From: a bacterium
GTDB taxonomy: Bacteria; Acidobacteriota; Polarisedimenticolia; Polarisedimenticolales; Polarisedimenticolaceae
Direction: 5' to 3'
Assembly (NCBI GenBank): GCA_024226515.1
Contig: JAAELQ010000202.1
Span: forward strand, 1-51,775
DNA: 51,775 bases
Program-made: the position numbers and the translations under genes
Notes under the pieces: model-generated
What the model saw: only the letters and a program-made list of their open reading frames with translations
What the model was told of the DNA's origin: nothing
The model's database searches: none
Shown here: positions 8,621 through 16,486 of the stretch, in pieces
Layout: every line of letters starts with the position of its first letter
Position numbering within the stretch: position 1 is the first letter of the stretch

Positions 8621-9430
8621 ATGAGACTGTTCCGTCGCCACGTTGCTCTGCCCCAGGACCACGGTAGCTGGGCCTTTTTCCTCGGTCCCCTGATCGTCGG
8701 TCTGTTCACCGGTGGCCGCTGGCACACCTCGGCGATCTACCTCACCGTGGCGGCGGGCTGCGGGTTTCTCGTGCGCCAGCCGATCGGGCTGATGGTCAAG
8801 GTCGCGGCGGGGCGCCGGGGACGCGATGTGCTGCCCGCCGCCATCTTCTGGACCGCGCTCTACGGTGCGGTCGCGGCGTTGCACGTGACCGGCCTGGTCA
8901 TGCGTGGGTTCGGCTACCTCCTGGTGCTGGCGGTGCCGGGAATGCTCGTCTTCTGCTGGTACTTGCTGTTGCTCTACCGCCGTTCCGAGCGACGCAACTG
9001 GATGATGGAGATCCTCGCCACCGGCGCCGTCGCGCTCGTGGCCCCGGCCGGCATGTGGGCCGGTCGCGGCGCGCCCGATCCCCTCGGTTGGTGGCTGTGG
9101 CTGCTGATGTGGCAGCAGTCGGCCACGGGCATCGTCTACGTCTACCTGCGTCTCGCCCAGCGCTCGTGGAAGCGAGTCCCGACCGGAAACGGGCGTCTGA
9201 GCGCCGGGATGCCGTCGCTGACCGTTGCGGTCGCGGGGTTGGTGCTGACTCTGGTCCTGTGGCAGTTCGGTGTCGTGTCGCGCTGGTTATGGGTGCCGTA
9301 CCTGTGGCAGATGGTGGAGGTCATCCGCGGGGTCCGCCGGCCGGCGCTGGGCGCCAAGCCCGTCGCCATCGGTGTGCGACAACTGCTGGTGAAGGTCGTG
9401 TTCGTGGCGCTCTTCATCGCGCTGTGGTGA
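8621..9430 (+). CDS. YwiC-like multi-pass membrane protein
   Basis: 269 residues, about eight hydrophobic helices. The N-terminal LPQDHGSWAFFLGPLIVG matches the signature of the YwiC-like family (PF14256), where a conserved P-x-E/D-H-G-x-W-A precedes the first helix. The function of the family is not established. It is transcribed divergently from the redox operon across a 148-bp gap (8473-8620), in which no convincing regulatory site was seen beyond a TTAAAAT stretch 18 bp upstream of the ATG. A convergent gene ends 22 bp downstream. Confidence 0.75.
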   Translation: MRLFRRHVALPQDHGSWAFFLGPLIVGLFTGGRWHTSAIYLTVAAGCGFLVRQPIGLMVKVAAGRRGRDVLPAAIFWTALYGAVAALHVTGLVMRGFGYLLVLAVPGMLVFCWYLLLLYRRSERRNWMMEILATGAVALVAPAGMWAGRGAPDPLGWWLWLLMWQQSATGIVYVYLRLAQRSWKRVPTGNGRLSAGMPSLTVAVAGLVLTLVLWQFGVVSRWLWVPYLWQMVEVIRGVRRPALGAKPVAIGVRQLLVKVVFVALFIALW

Positions 9431-9452
9431 TCGCGGGTGTCCGCGTTCACGC

Positions 9453-11003
9453 TCAGCTTCTCGATGCGACCGAAGCGGGCTCCACGGAACGTTGGTCCTC
9501 CGGCAACCCTTCCAGCAGGAAGTCGAGGACGTCCGACGCGCTGTAGCGGATCGACGCCCTCCGGCTCATCCGCCTCACCGGGTCGAAGTCCTGACCGGCG
9601 GTCACGATCGGGAACTCCACGCTCTCTCCTCGGACCTGCCCCAGGCCGATCGTCGCCAGCAGGCCGTTGCACAGGCACTGCTTCTCTGCGGCCTGTTCCA
9701 CCGTCCCTCCCTTGCGGACGAAGCTCTCCACGGGTTCGGCGGCGCAGCGATATCCCAGATTGCCCCGGTCGTCCCGGTACGGCTGCCGCAGGTAGCCCAG
9801 GTCGCAGATGCGTTTTCGATTCGGCCGGTCCAGGTCGGTGATCGAGTTCTTCAAGACGATCAGCTTGAACGGGAACCCGGTGGGTGAGGCCCGGCAGTCG
9901 GTGATCGCCTTGAGCTCTCCGGACGCGCACTGCCGCAGCACCTCATCCTTGATTGACGCGGCCGTGCCGGACTCGGCGCAGAATGCGAACGCCGTCCCGA
10001 CCTGGATTCCGCAGGCGCCCTGCTCCCTTGCCTCGCGCAGTCTCTCGGGGGTGCCGTAGCTTCCGGCCAGCCAGAACGGCCTTCCCAAGGCCCGGATCTT
10101 CTCGAGATCCGGCCGGTCCCTCTCTCCATACAGCGCCTGGAGTCCTTCGACCGGCTGTCGAGTTCTGTTCCCCGCTCTTCTCGGCGGTGCGTTGTGGCCT
10201 CCGGCGGTGTGGTTCTCCACCACGAAACCATCCACCCTGCCGTTCGCCTTGCGGGCCAGGGTCCTGGCGATCGCGTCGGACGAGACGATGCCCAGGAATC
10301 TGGGCCGCGTCAGTTCGGGCCGATCGTCGGAGAAGTAGCGGTTGGGATCGAAGTGCAGCGCGTGCGTTTCCCGGGCGTGTGTGCCTTCCACTCGAAGATT
10401 CAGTTCCACCGGCTTCCAGGCTGCGAGACCGTCCAGGATGCCGGGGATCGATGCCGGGATCCCCGCGCCCATCGCGACGTAGCCGACACCGGCCAGCATC
10501 GCGCCGAACAGCGAGGCCATCGTCGGTAGCTGCACCTTTTCCAGGTAGTTGATCCCGACCGGGTTCCCGTGTCCTTCCTTCGCGAGGAAGACCTCGACGA
10601 AGTTCGACACGATCATCAACTCGGTCCAGGAGCTCTTCATCTCGGCCGTCGAGCGCGTGACGAGTTTGAACGGTTTCTCCGCCGCCTTTCCGCCGGGAAC
10701 GAACCAGGTGTCCCAGATGTTCCTGACCATCCCGGGAATGGGAAACCTGTCCAGGGCGCGACGCATGTGACCGCCGGGGTCACCGAGTTGAAGCCGGCGC
10801 GTGAACACGGAATCGAGGCCCGTGCCGGAAACCAGTCCCAGTTGCCCCAGCCGAGAGACCGCCTTGGCCAGGGTCCAGTTGGAAACGCCGACCCCCATCC
10901 CGCCCTGAATGACTGTGGGAAGCCTGTCTCGGGGTTCGTTCACGTCTTCCTCGTCCGGCGGCGTTCCGACGGTCCTGTCCGAACTCTCGTTCATTGGAAT
11001 CAT
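9453..11003 (-). CDS. Nitronate monooxygenase / 2-nitropropane-dioxygenase-like flavoprotein
   Basis: 516 residues. The FMN-binding TIM-barrel start VIQGGMGVGVSNW and the catalytic-region motif AGGH (in a T-A-G-G-H-N-A-P-P-R context) identify the NPD/nitronate monooxygenase superfamily. It is longer than typical nitronate monooxygenases (about 350) and closer to PfaD-type proteins. The extra C-terminus carries a conserved-looking cysteine pattern (CDLGYL, YRCAAEP, CLCNGL). The start was chosen at the ATG preceded by AAGGGCAGG; a second ATG lies three codons later. No polyketide or fatty-acid synthase genes are nearby, so a PfaD enoyl-reductase role is not supported. Substrate unknown. Confidence 0.75.
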   Translation of the reverse strand: MIPMNESSDRTVGTPPDEEDVNEPRDRLPTVIQGGMGVGVSNWTLAKAVSRLGQLGLVSGTGLDSVFTRRLQLGDPGGHMRRALDRFPIPGMVRNIWDTWFVPGGKAAEKPFKLVTRSTAEMKSSWTELMIVSNFVEVFLAKEGHGNPVGINYLEKVQLPTMASLFGAMLAGVGYVAMGAGIPASIPGILDGLAAWKPVELNLRVEGTHARETHALHFDPNRYFSDDRPELTRPRFLGIVSSDAIARTLARKANGRVDGFVVENHTAGGHNAPPRRAGNRTRQPVEGLQALYGERDRPDLEKIRALGRPFWLAGSYGTPERLREAREQGACGIQVGTAFAFCAESGTAASIKDEVLRQCASGELKAITDCRASPTGFPFKLIVLKNSITDLDRPNRKRICDLGYLRQPYRDDRGNLGYRCAAEPVESFVRKGGTVEQAAEKQCLCNGLLATIGLGQVRGESVEFPIVTAGQDFDPVRRMSRRASIRYSASDVLDFLLEGLPEDQRSVEPASVASRS

Positions 11004-11201
11004 GACGCGCCTGCCCTTCAGATTCAAACGGTTCGTCCGTTCTCGTGCATGATCGATGATGTCCAGGAGTTCGAATAGGAACGTGTGCGCCGCCGGGGTT
11101 TCGTACACGTCTCCGTTCACATTGTCGCCCGTGGCGGTCCGGAATCATCGCGGCGAGTCGGCCCGCCGCCAGCTATAGCATCAGGGTCTCCGAGGGCGGC
11201 C

Positions 11202-13505
11202 ATGTCGAAGAGTCCGACGAGCGAGCACGGCACGGCACGCGGGCCGGCGTCCGCGATCTGCATCCTGATCGCAGCCGTGGCTCTCGCGTGCGCCGGCGGT
11301 CCCGGATCCGGGCAGCGCGACCTGGCGGGATCGCACGAGGCAACCGGCACCGAGCACATGAGCGAGTTGCTGCGCGAGGTCGCAGCGGAATCGCTGAAGG
11401 ACAATCCGTTCTTCGGGGAGGCGCCGATTCCCGACCTGGTGGCCAAGCTCGCCGCGTTGCCGGACGGGGTCCCGGATCTGAGACGCTGGCTGTACAACAA
11501 GCTGCTCGGCAAACACCACCTGCGACTGGGAAGAGTCGAGACGGCCATCCGACACTACCTGGCCGCCTATCGCGAGCAGCGGGAAGTCTTCCCGGGCGAG
11601 ATCCCCCGAACCGAGCAGGTGCAACTGGTCTTCGAGTTGGCGGTCGCCTACATGCGACTCGGCGAGAACCAGAACTGCGTGGCGCACCATACCGCCGAGA
11701 GCTGCCTGCTGCCGATCCGGGGGAGCGGCGTGCACACGCTCCGTGAGGGATCGGAGGGGGCTCTCCGCTATCTCACCGAAGTTCTCGAGAGGACCGGCCC
11801 GGCCGATTGGGTGGCGATCAAGGCGCGCTGGCTGATCAACATCACCTACATGACGCTGGGCCGCTATCCCGACGAGGTGCCCGCGGCGTTTCGAATCCCG
11901 CCCGAGACATACGAGTCGGAGGAGTCGTTTCCGCGCTTTCGCGAGATCGCGTCCGACCTGGGGCTGAACAGCTTCGATCTCGCCGGGGGCGCGATCGTCG
12001 AGGACTTCGATGACGACGGGCTGCTCGACATACTCGTCTCGACATCGGACCCCTCCGGCCCGATGCACTACTACCGCAACGACGGCGACGGCGGTTTCAC
12101 CGAACGGACCGAGGCGGCGGGCCTGCGCGGGCTGACCGGCGGGTTGAACATGACGCACGCCGACTACGACAACGACGGGCACACCGACGTCCTCGTGCTG
12201 CGCGGCGCGTGGTGTCGGGCCCACGGCCGGCACCCGAACTCTCTGCTGCGCAACCTCGGCGACGCACGGTTCGTGGACGTCACGTTCGCGGCGGGCCTGG
12301 GCGGAGAACACTTCCCGACCCAGACCGGTGCGTGGGGGGACTACGACAACGACGGCGATCTCGATCTGTTCATCGGCAACGAGTACGATCGCAACGTCCC
12401 CGCACGCTCGCAGCTCTTCCGCAACGACGGCGACGGAACGTTCACGGAGGTCACCGACCGGGCCGGTGTGCGGAACGAGCGCTACGCCAAGGGTGCCGTG
12501 TGGGGCGATTTCGACGGCGACCGCTACCCCGATCTGTACGTGTCGAACCTGAGCGAGAAGAACCGGCTGTACCGCAACAACCGAGACGGCACGTTCACCG
12601 ATGTCGCGGAAGCCAAGGGCGTCACGCATCCGCTGGCCAGCTTCCCGGTCTGGTTCTGGGACTTCGACAACGATGGTAACCTCGATATCCAGGTCTTCGC
12701 CTACGGCGGTCCGCGCACGGCGCCCGACGTTGGGGCGGTCGCGGCGAGCTACCTCGGGTTGGAGCACCCTGCCGAGTTGGACCACCTGTACCGCGGCGAT
12801 GGGAAGGGCGGCTTCGAGAACGTGGGGCCGCAGAGGGGACTGACCCGGGTCACGACGCCGATGGGAGCGAACTTCGGCGACCTCGACAACGACGGCTACC
12901 TCGACTACTACCTGGGCACGGGCTACCCGTTCTTCGAAGGTCTGATGCCGAACGTGATGCTCCGCAATCGGCGGGGCGGCCGCTTCGTGGACGTCACGAC
13001 CTCCGGCGGCTTCGGCCATCTGCAGAAGGGTCACGGGATCGCCTTCGCCGATCTCGACCATGACGGCGACCAGGACGTCTTCGAACAGATCGGTGGGATG
13101 TACCCCGGGGACGCGTTCACCAACGCACTGTTCGAGAACCCCGGCTTCGGCAACCACTGGGTCAAGGTCGACCTCGTCGGCGTCCGCTCGAACCGCTCGG
13201 CGATCGGCGCCCGGGTGCGAGTCGATATCGTCGAGGCCGGCGAGAGGCGCTCGATCTACCGGCACGTCGGTACCGGGGGCATGTTCGGGGGCAACCCGCT
13301 GCGGCAGGAGATCGGAGTCGGTCGCGCGACGAGGGTCGAGCGGCTCGAGATTTACTGGCCGACCAGCGACACGACGCAGACCTTCGTCGACCTCGAGGTC
13401 GGACAGCGGATCGAGATCACGGAGGGCCGGGATTCCTACCGGGTGGTGCCGATCGAGCCATTCAAGCTGGGCCGGGCTTCGTCCGCGACGGCGAGAGTCG
13501 ACTGA
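11202..13505 (+). CDS. CRTAC1-type lipoprotein: TPR-like, FG-GAP/VCBS propeller, ASPIC/UnbV domain
   Basis: 767 residues. A lipobox (ALAC, Cys30) follows the signal, so the mature protein should be membrane-lipidated. Residues about 95-200 look helical and TPR-like. Seven calcium-type D-x-D-x-D-G-x-x-D loops then repeat at FG-GAP spacing, and the C-terminal 100 residues match the ASPIC/UnbV module (GARVRV ... LEIYWP). This is the bacterial CRTAC1 family, usually an exported surface propeller of unknown ligand. The start is supported by CGAGGGCGG upstream. Its last 44 bp overlap the convergent AhpD-like gene on the other strand. Confidence 0.85.
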   Translation: MSKSPTSEHGTARGPASAICILIAAVALACAGGPGSGQRDLAGSHEATGTEHMSELLREVAAESLKDNPFFGEAPIPDLVAKLAALPDGVPDLRRWLYNKLLGKHHLRLGRVETAIRHYLAAYREQREVFPGEIPRTEQVQLVFELAVAYMRLGENQNCVAHHTAESCLLPIRGSGVHTLREGSEGALRYLTEVLERTGPADWVAIKARWLINITYMTLGRYPDEVPAAFRIPPETYESEESFPRFREIASDLGLNSFDLAGGAIVEDFDDDGLLDILVSTSDPSGPMHYYRNDGDGGFTERTEAAGLRGLTGGLNMTHADYDNDGHTDVLVLRGAWCRAHGRHPNSLLRNLGDARFVDVTFAAGLGGEHFPTQTGAWGDYDNDGDLDLFIGNEYDRNVPARSQLFRNDGDGTFTEVTDRAGVRNERYAKGAVWGDFDGDRYPDLYVSNLSEKNRLYRNNRDGTFTDVAEAKGVTHPLASFPVWFWDFDNDGNLDIQVFAYGGPRTAPDVGAVAASYLGLEHPAELDHLYRGDGKGGFENVGPQRGLTRVTTPMGANFGDLDNDGYLDYYLGTGYPFFEGLMPNVMLRNRRGGRFVDVTTSGGFGHLQKGHGIAFADLDHDGDQDVFEQIGGMYPGDAFTNALFENPGFGNHWVKVDLVGVRSNRSAIGARVRVDIVEAGERRSIYRHVGTGGMFGGNPLRQEIGVGRATRVERLEIYWPTSDTTQTFVDLEVGQRIEITEGRDSYRVVPIEPFKLGRASSATARVD

Positions 13506-13782
13506 GGCGCTCTCCGGCGGCTCTCGCTCGGGCGTCGAGGAACTGGGCCCGCACACGGCCACCCGACACCGCCATGACGATCGACTGCACCGCCTCGATT
13601 TCCTCGCGCGTTATTCCCGTCTCTTTGGCCACGCCAAAGTACTGGTCCATTCACGGATAGCAGCCGAGTGCCATGGCCGACGCCAGGTGGAGCATGAGCG
13701 TCGTCCGCTCATCGAGCACCTCGTTGTGGCGCGCCGAGTCGTAGAATGCTTGCCAGCTCGTCGAAAGTTCCGTCGGTTTCAC
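13462..13782 (-). CDS. AhpD-like (carboxymuconolactone decarboxylase family) probable selenoprotein with in-frame UGA
   Basis: Reading from GTG 13782 (preceded by GGGGAGA at 7-nt spacing) gives 43 residues, a TGA at 13651-13653, then 62 more residues in the same frame to TGA at 13462. Together they make a 106-residue AhpD-type domain. The half before the UGA ends LHLASAMALGCYP and the half after continues MDQYFGVAKETGITREEI, so the UGA falls exactly where AhpD-family proteins have the second Cys of the redox CxxC motif (here C41-Y-P-U44). Continuity of the family motif across the UGA argues against two genes or decay. A hairpin with bacterial SECIS geometry follows. The gene lies 51 bp behind a PQQ-type propeller gene and a MarR regulator, consistent with a peroxide or thiol redox role. 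Selenocysteine insertion is inferred; selA/B/C are not in the window. Confidence 0.78.
13623..13639 (-). promoter_or_regulatory. SECIS-like hairpin downstream of the UGA
   Basis: On the minus strand the RNA reads CUUUGGC-GUG-GCCAAAG, a perfect 7-bp stem with a three-base loop beginning with G. The loop starts 18 nt after the UGA at 13651-13653. Bacterial SECIS elements are generally described as having a small apical loop with a G in its first two positions, about 16-37 nt after the UGA, so stem, loop and spacing all fit. Confidence 0.65.
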
Positions 13783-13833
13783 GGCATGTCTCCCCGGCGC
13801 CTGCTGCGCTTCTTCAGGAACAACTCCGGACGA

Positions 13834-15099
13834 TCAGGAGCCCGTCATCTCGAGACAGACCAGCTCTTCGTGGTTTCGCAGATACAGCTTGCCCCCGGCA
13901 AGTGCCGGAGCGGTCCAGTTCTTCCCCTCGAGGATCTCGACGCTGCTCGTCTGCACGAACTCGCTCGGATCGGCTTTGACGAGAGCCAGATTGCCGGCCT
14001 CTCCCAGGACGATCAGGCGTCCGTCGGCCGCGATCAGTGAGCCACGTTGAAAGCCCCGTGCCTTCCAGTTGATCTCGCCCGTACTTGCGTCGAGGCTCTT
14101 CAGCGTTCCGCGATCGAATCCGTAAATATGACCGTCGAGCAGCAGCGCCGTGTTCACGTCGCTCCGCATCAGGTCGGATTTCCAGACGGTCTCGACCGTG
14201 AATGCGCCTGCGCCCCGCGCGACCCGGATCGCGGCGGCGCCGGAGCCGCTCGAGATGTAGATCCGGTCGGGAGGCAGGAACAACGGCGTACCGGTGTTCA
14301 GCGGGTCGCCGCTGACCGGACAGAACGTCTCCCAGGAGTACGTCCAGAGGACACTCCCACCGTCGGACGAGACGGAATGCAGGCCGTGAGCGCTCCAGAA
14401 CACGACTTGATCGACACCGGCGATCGTGACGTCGATCGGTGAGGAGTACGCGGGGCGGTCGTTCGCGACGGCCCAGACGGTCTCGCCGGTCTTCTTGTCG
14501 AACGCCATGAACGCGGCGTCCTTGCCGCCGACCTCGACCACGAGCTTGTCTCCCGCAACCAGCGGGGAGGACGAGTACCCGTACGACGGCAGGTCCGCCG
14601 CATAGTCCTGCACCATATCGTGCTGCCACAGCCTGGCTCCCGTGTGCCTGTTCGCGGCGAGCAGCAGTCCCTGCGTCCCGATCGCGAACACGACGTCCCC
14701 GTCGACGAGCGGCGTGGAGCGGGGGCCGTTGCCGTAATGGTTGTTGAAGGCGGCGCCGAGCTGCTGTCGCCACAGTTCTTTTCCCGTCGAGGCGTCGAGA
14801 CCGAACAGGAACTGCTTCCCTTTCTCGTCCCACAGCGTGTAGAGCTTGCCCTGCGAGACGGAAACGCCGGAGTAGCCGGCACCGACGGGAGTGCGCCACA
14901 GGACCTCGGGGCCACCCTCGGGCCAGCGCTGCAAAAGGCCCGTTTGCAACGAGACGGCGTCACGCTTCGGGCCCCGCCACTGAGGCCAGTCGAGTGCCGC
15001 GGCGCCCGCCGACCCCTCGGTCGAGTCGGCCGCGACGATCCCGACGGACAGCGTCGCGAGAAACAACACGATTGCAGGGGACTTCGTCCTCTCGGTCAT
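13834..15099 (-). CDS. Secreted PQQ-type beta-propeller protein (paralogue)
   Basis: 421 residues with a signal peptide ending VAA near 23 and repeated S/A-x-D-x-x-T-G-x-x-x-W blades. The mature opening (DWPQWRGPKRDAV, then WPEGGPEVLWRTPVG) parallels the propeller at 7216-8472, marking them as paralogues of one family. The ATG overlaps the MarR stop (ATGA) and the AhpD-like gene starts 51 bp after its stop, so the three genes form an operon. Function unknown; cofactor binding is not demonstrated by the sequence. Confidence 0.82.
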   Translation of the reverse strand: MTERTKSPAIVLFLATLSVGIVAADSTEGSAGAAALDWPQWRGPKRDAVSLQTGLLQRWPEGGPEVLWRTPVGAGYSGVSVSQGKLYTLWDEKGKQFLFGLDASTGKELWRQQLGAAFNNHYGNGPRSTPLVDGDVVFAIGTQGLLLAANRHTGARLWQHDMVQDYAADLPSYGYSSSPLVAGDKLVVEVGGKDAAFMAFDKKTGETVWAVANDRPAYSSPIDVTIAGVDQVVFWSAHGLHSVSSDGGSVLWTYSWETFCPVSGDPLNTGTPLFLPPDRIYISSGSGAAAIRVARGAGAFTVETVWKSDLMRSDVNTALLLDGHIYGFDRGTLKSLDASTGEINWKARGFQRGSLIAADGRLIVLGEAGNLALVKADPSEFVQTSSVEILEGKNWTAPALAGGKLYLRNHEELVCLEMTGS

Positions 15100-15602
15100 G
15101 AGGAGACCTCCTTCTCACTCGAAGCGGGCGAGCCGGAGTCGCTCGATATGGCCTCGACTTCGTCGTCCAGGAACGCCTGCACCAGCGTCTCGAAATGTTC
15201 GATGACCTTCCCGCGGCGAGACGCGGGGATCCTCTCGAAGATCCGGATGAAATGGCCGTCGTTCTGCGCGTGGATCGACCGGCACACGGAATCCCCCTCG
15301 GGAGTCAGCCGCATTCGGACCACGCGCCGGTCCTTATCCTCTCTGAGACGTTCGAGCAGTCGTCGTTGTACCAGCCCCTCGATCGTTCGGCTCAACGTGC
15401 TGCTGTCCAGTCGAAGCCGCGACGCGAGCTGGCTCACGCTCAACTGCCCTTTTTCATCGATCTCCAGCAGTACGAGGCACTGAGCCAGGGTCACCTCGGC
15501 GCAGCAGTTCTTCAGTTGAGCGTGGGTGAGACGCTGAAACCGGCGGAGAACGCTTCGGAAGCGGCGGATCTCGTCGAGGATCGGTCGATCTTCTTGCGAC
15601 AT
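15096..15602 (-). CDS. MarR-family transcriptional regulator
   Basis: 168 residues with the winged-helix of MarR proteins: recognition-helix region LSVSQLASRLRLDSSTLSRTI and wing motif KDRRVVRMRLTPEG. Two adjacent cysteines (NCC) and a third (LAQC) at the start of the DNA-binding domain could allow redox sensing, as in OhrR-type regulators, but position equivalence was not checked. It is first in an operon with a PQQ-type propeller and the AhpD-like probable selenoprotein. It probably represses its own operon in response to an oxidant or ligand; that is inference from family and context. Confidence 0.85.
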   Translation of the reverse strand: MSQEDRPILDEIRRFRSVLRRFQRLTHAQLKNCCAEVTLAQCLVLLEIDEKGQLSVSQLASRLRLDSSTLSRTIEGLVQRRLLERLREDKDRRVVRMRLTPEGDSVCRSIHAQNDGHFIRIFERIPASRRGKVIEHFETLVQAFLDDEVEAISSDSGSPASSEKEVSS

Positions 15603-15608
15603 GCAGTG

Positions 15609-15637
15609 ATTGTAATGTGCAATTGTTGGCTAATCAA
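15609..15637 (-). promoter_or_regulatory. Sigma-70-type promoter of the MarR operon (leaderless)
   Basis: On the minus strand TTGATT (15632-15637) and TACAAT (15609-15614) are separated by exactly 17 nt. The -10 box ends 6 nt before the MarR ATG, so transcription should start at or next to the A of the start codon, leaving no Shine-Dalgarno leader. An AT-rich CAATTG palindrome lies between the boxes and could be the MarR operator. Confidence 0.6.
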
Positions 15638-15765
15638 GCGAATCTCGCGGGGCGGACGTCCGGGCGGGATCCGCGTCGAGATCCTGAGTGGCCGACAGGC
15701 AAATGCGCATGCGAGCCCTCGTCGCACGAATCGTCGACCTGCAGCACGGATCGCGGACTGTCCCC

Positions 15766-15801
15766 AAAAAAAAAAGCGGGCCCGGCCGCAGCCGGACCCG
15801 C
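15766..15801 (-). terminator. Intrinsic terminator of the PDZ-protein gene
   Basis: The minus strand carries an 11-bp GC stem (arms 15791-15801 and 15776-15786, one G-U pair) with a 4-nt loop, followed by ten T residues (15775-15766). It lies 25 bp after the stop of the PDZ gene and before the MarR promoter region. Confidence 0.9.
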
Positions 15802-15826
15802 CGCAGTGGGATGCGTCGAACCGAAG

Positions 15827-16282
15827 TCAGTTCTTGGCCATCTCGACGGCCGCGTGGCCGTCCAGCATATGCTTGCCGACGAACATGGCGATCGCCTCGG
15901 CGGGCATCGCCTCCAGCGTCAGCTTCACTTCGCGCGGCCGGCCCTTGCGCTCGATCGTGTAGGTGAACGTCTTGCCGGGCAGCATCTCGGCCATCACAGC
16001 GTGCAGGGCCTCTTCGTTGGCCTCGTTGAGCTCGATGCCGTTGACGGTGATCAGCCTGTCGCCCACGCGCACGCCGTTCTTGTCTGCGGGCGTGTCGTCG
16101 AAGACCTGCGTCACGGTCATCGTGGACTCGTCCATGTCCACACCGGCCCAGCCGCGGCCCTGCATGTGCTTGGCCAGGTAGTTCAGACACGTATCGGCAT
16201 CGTGGGAGCACTTCTCGCCGGCGAGCGCCGGGACGAAGGCCAGAGCAACGAGCAGAGCCAGGGCGACGATCCATTTCTTCAT
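15827..16282 (-). CDS. Small exported PDZ-domain protein
   Basis: 151 residues: signal peptide 1-21 (ALA before GEK), a short Cys-containing helix, then one PDZ domain. The domain has the carboxylate-loop-like GWAGVDM, the D-x-T-P-A-D-K-N-G-V-R-V-G-D-R-L-I-T-V-N-G motif and a C-terminal strand RPREVKLTLEAMP. There is no protease domain. Likely an extracytoplasmic peptide-binding or scaffold protein; partner unknown. Monocistronic, with its own terminator. The 204-bp gap upstream to the histidine kinase was not seen to hold a gene. Confidence 0.8.
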   Translation of the reverse strand: MKKWIVALALLVALAFVPALAGEKCSHDADTCLNYLAKHMQGRGWAGVDMDESTMTVTQVFDDTPADKNGVRVGDRLITVNGIELNEANEEALHAVMAEMLPGKTFTYTIERKGRPREVKLTLEAMPAEAIAMFVGKHMLDGHAAVEMAKN

Positions 16283-16486
16283 GAGGTACCTCCATCGGGT
16301 TGATTGCGAACCCGCGTGTTGTAACGGGAGGGAGACGCGCGGGATTTCCCCTATTCAGCCAGCCGCACGAAAGGTGCAGCGAAGCGGACCGGGGCTGCAG
16401 CGGAGGAGTCTGCGGTATCGCTAGGCCCTGTGTTTACAACGCGTTACAACTCTCGGGCCTCGAATCCGTACGGTATATTCGAGACC

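Noticed and set aside
9453..11003. PfaD enoyl reductase of polyunsaturated fatty acid synthesis
   Set aside because: Length is similar but there are no PKS/Pfa genes nearby; kept as general nitronate monooxygenase-like.
11181..13562. 793-codon minus-strand frame opposite the ASPIC/UnbV gene
   Set aside because: It is a shadow of the plus-strand propeller, whose calcium loops and UnbV module are clear.
13462..13650. Stand-alone 62-residue ORF beginning at ATG 13650
   Set aside because: It is only the C-terminal half of the AhpD domain; the N-terminal half lies upstream in the same frame behind the UGA.
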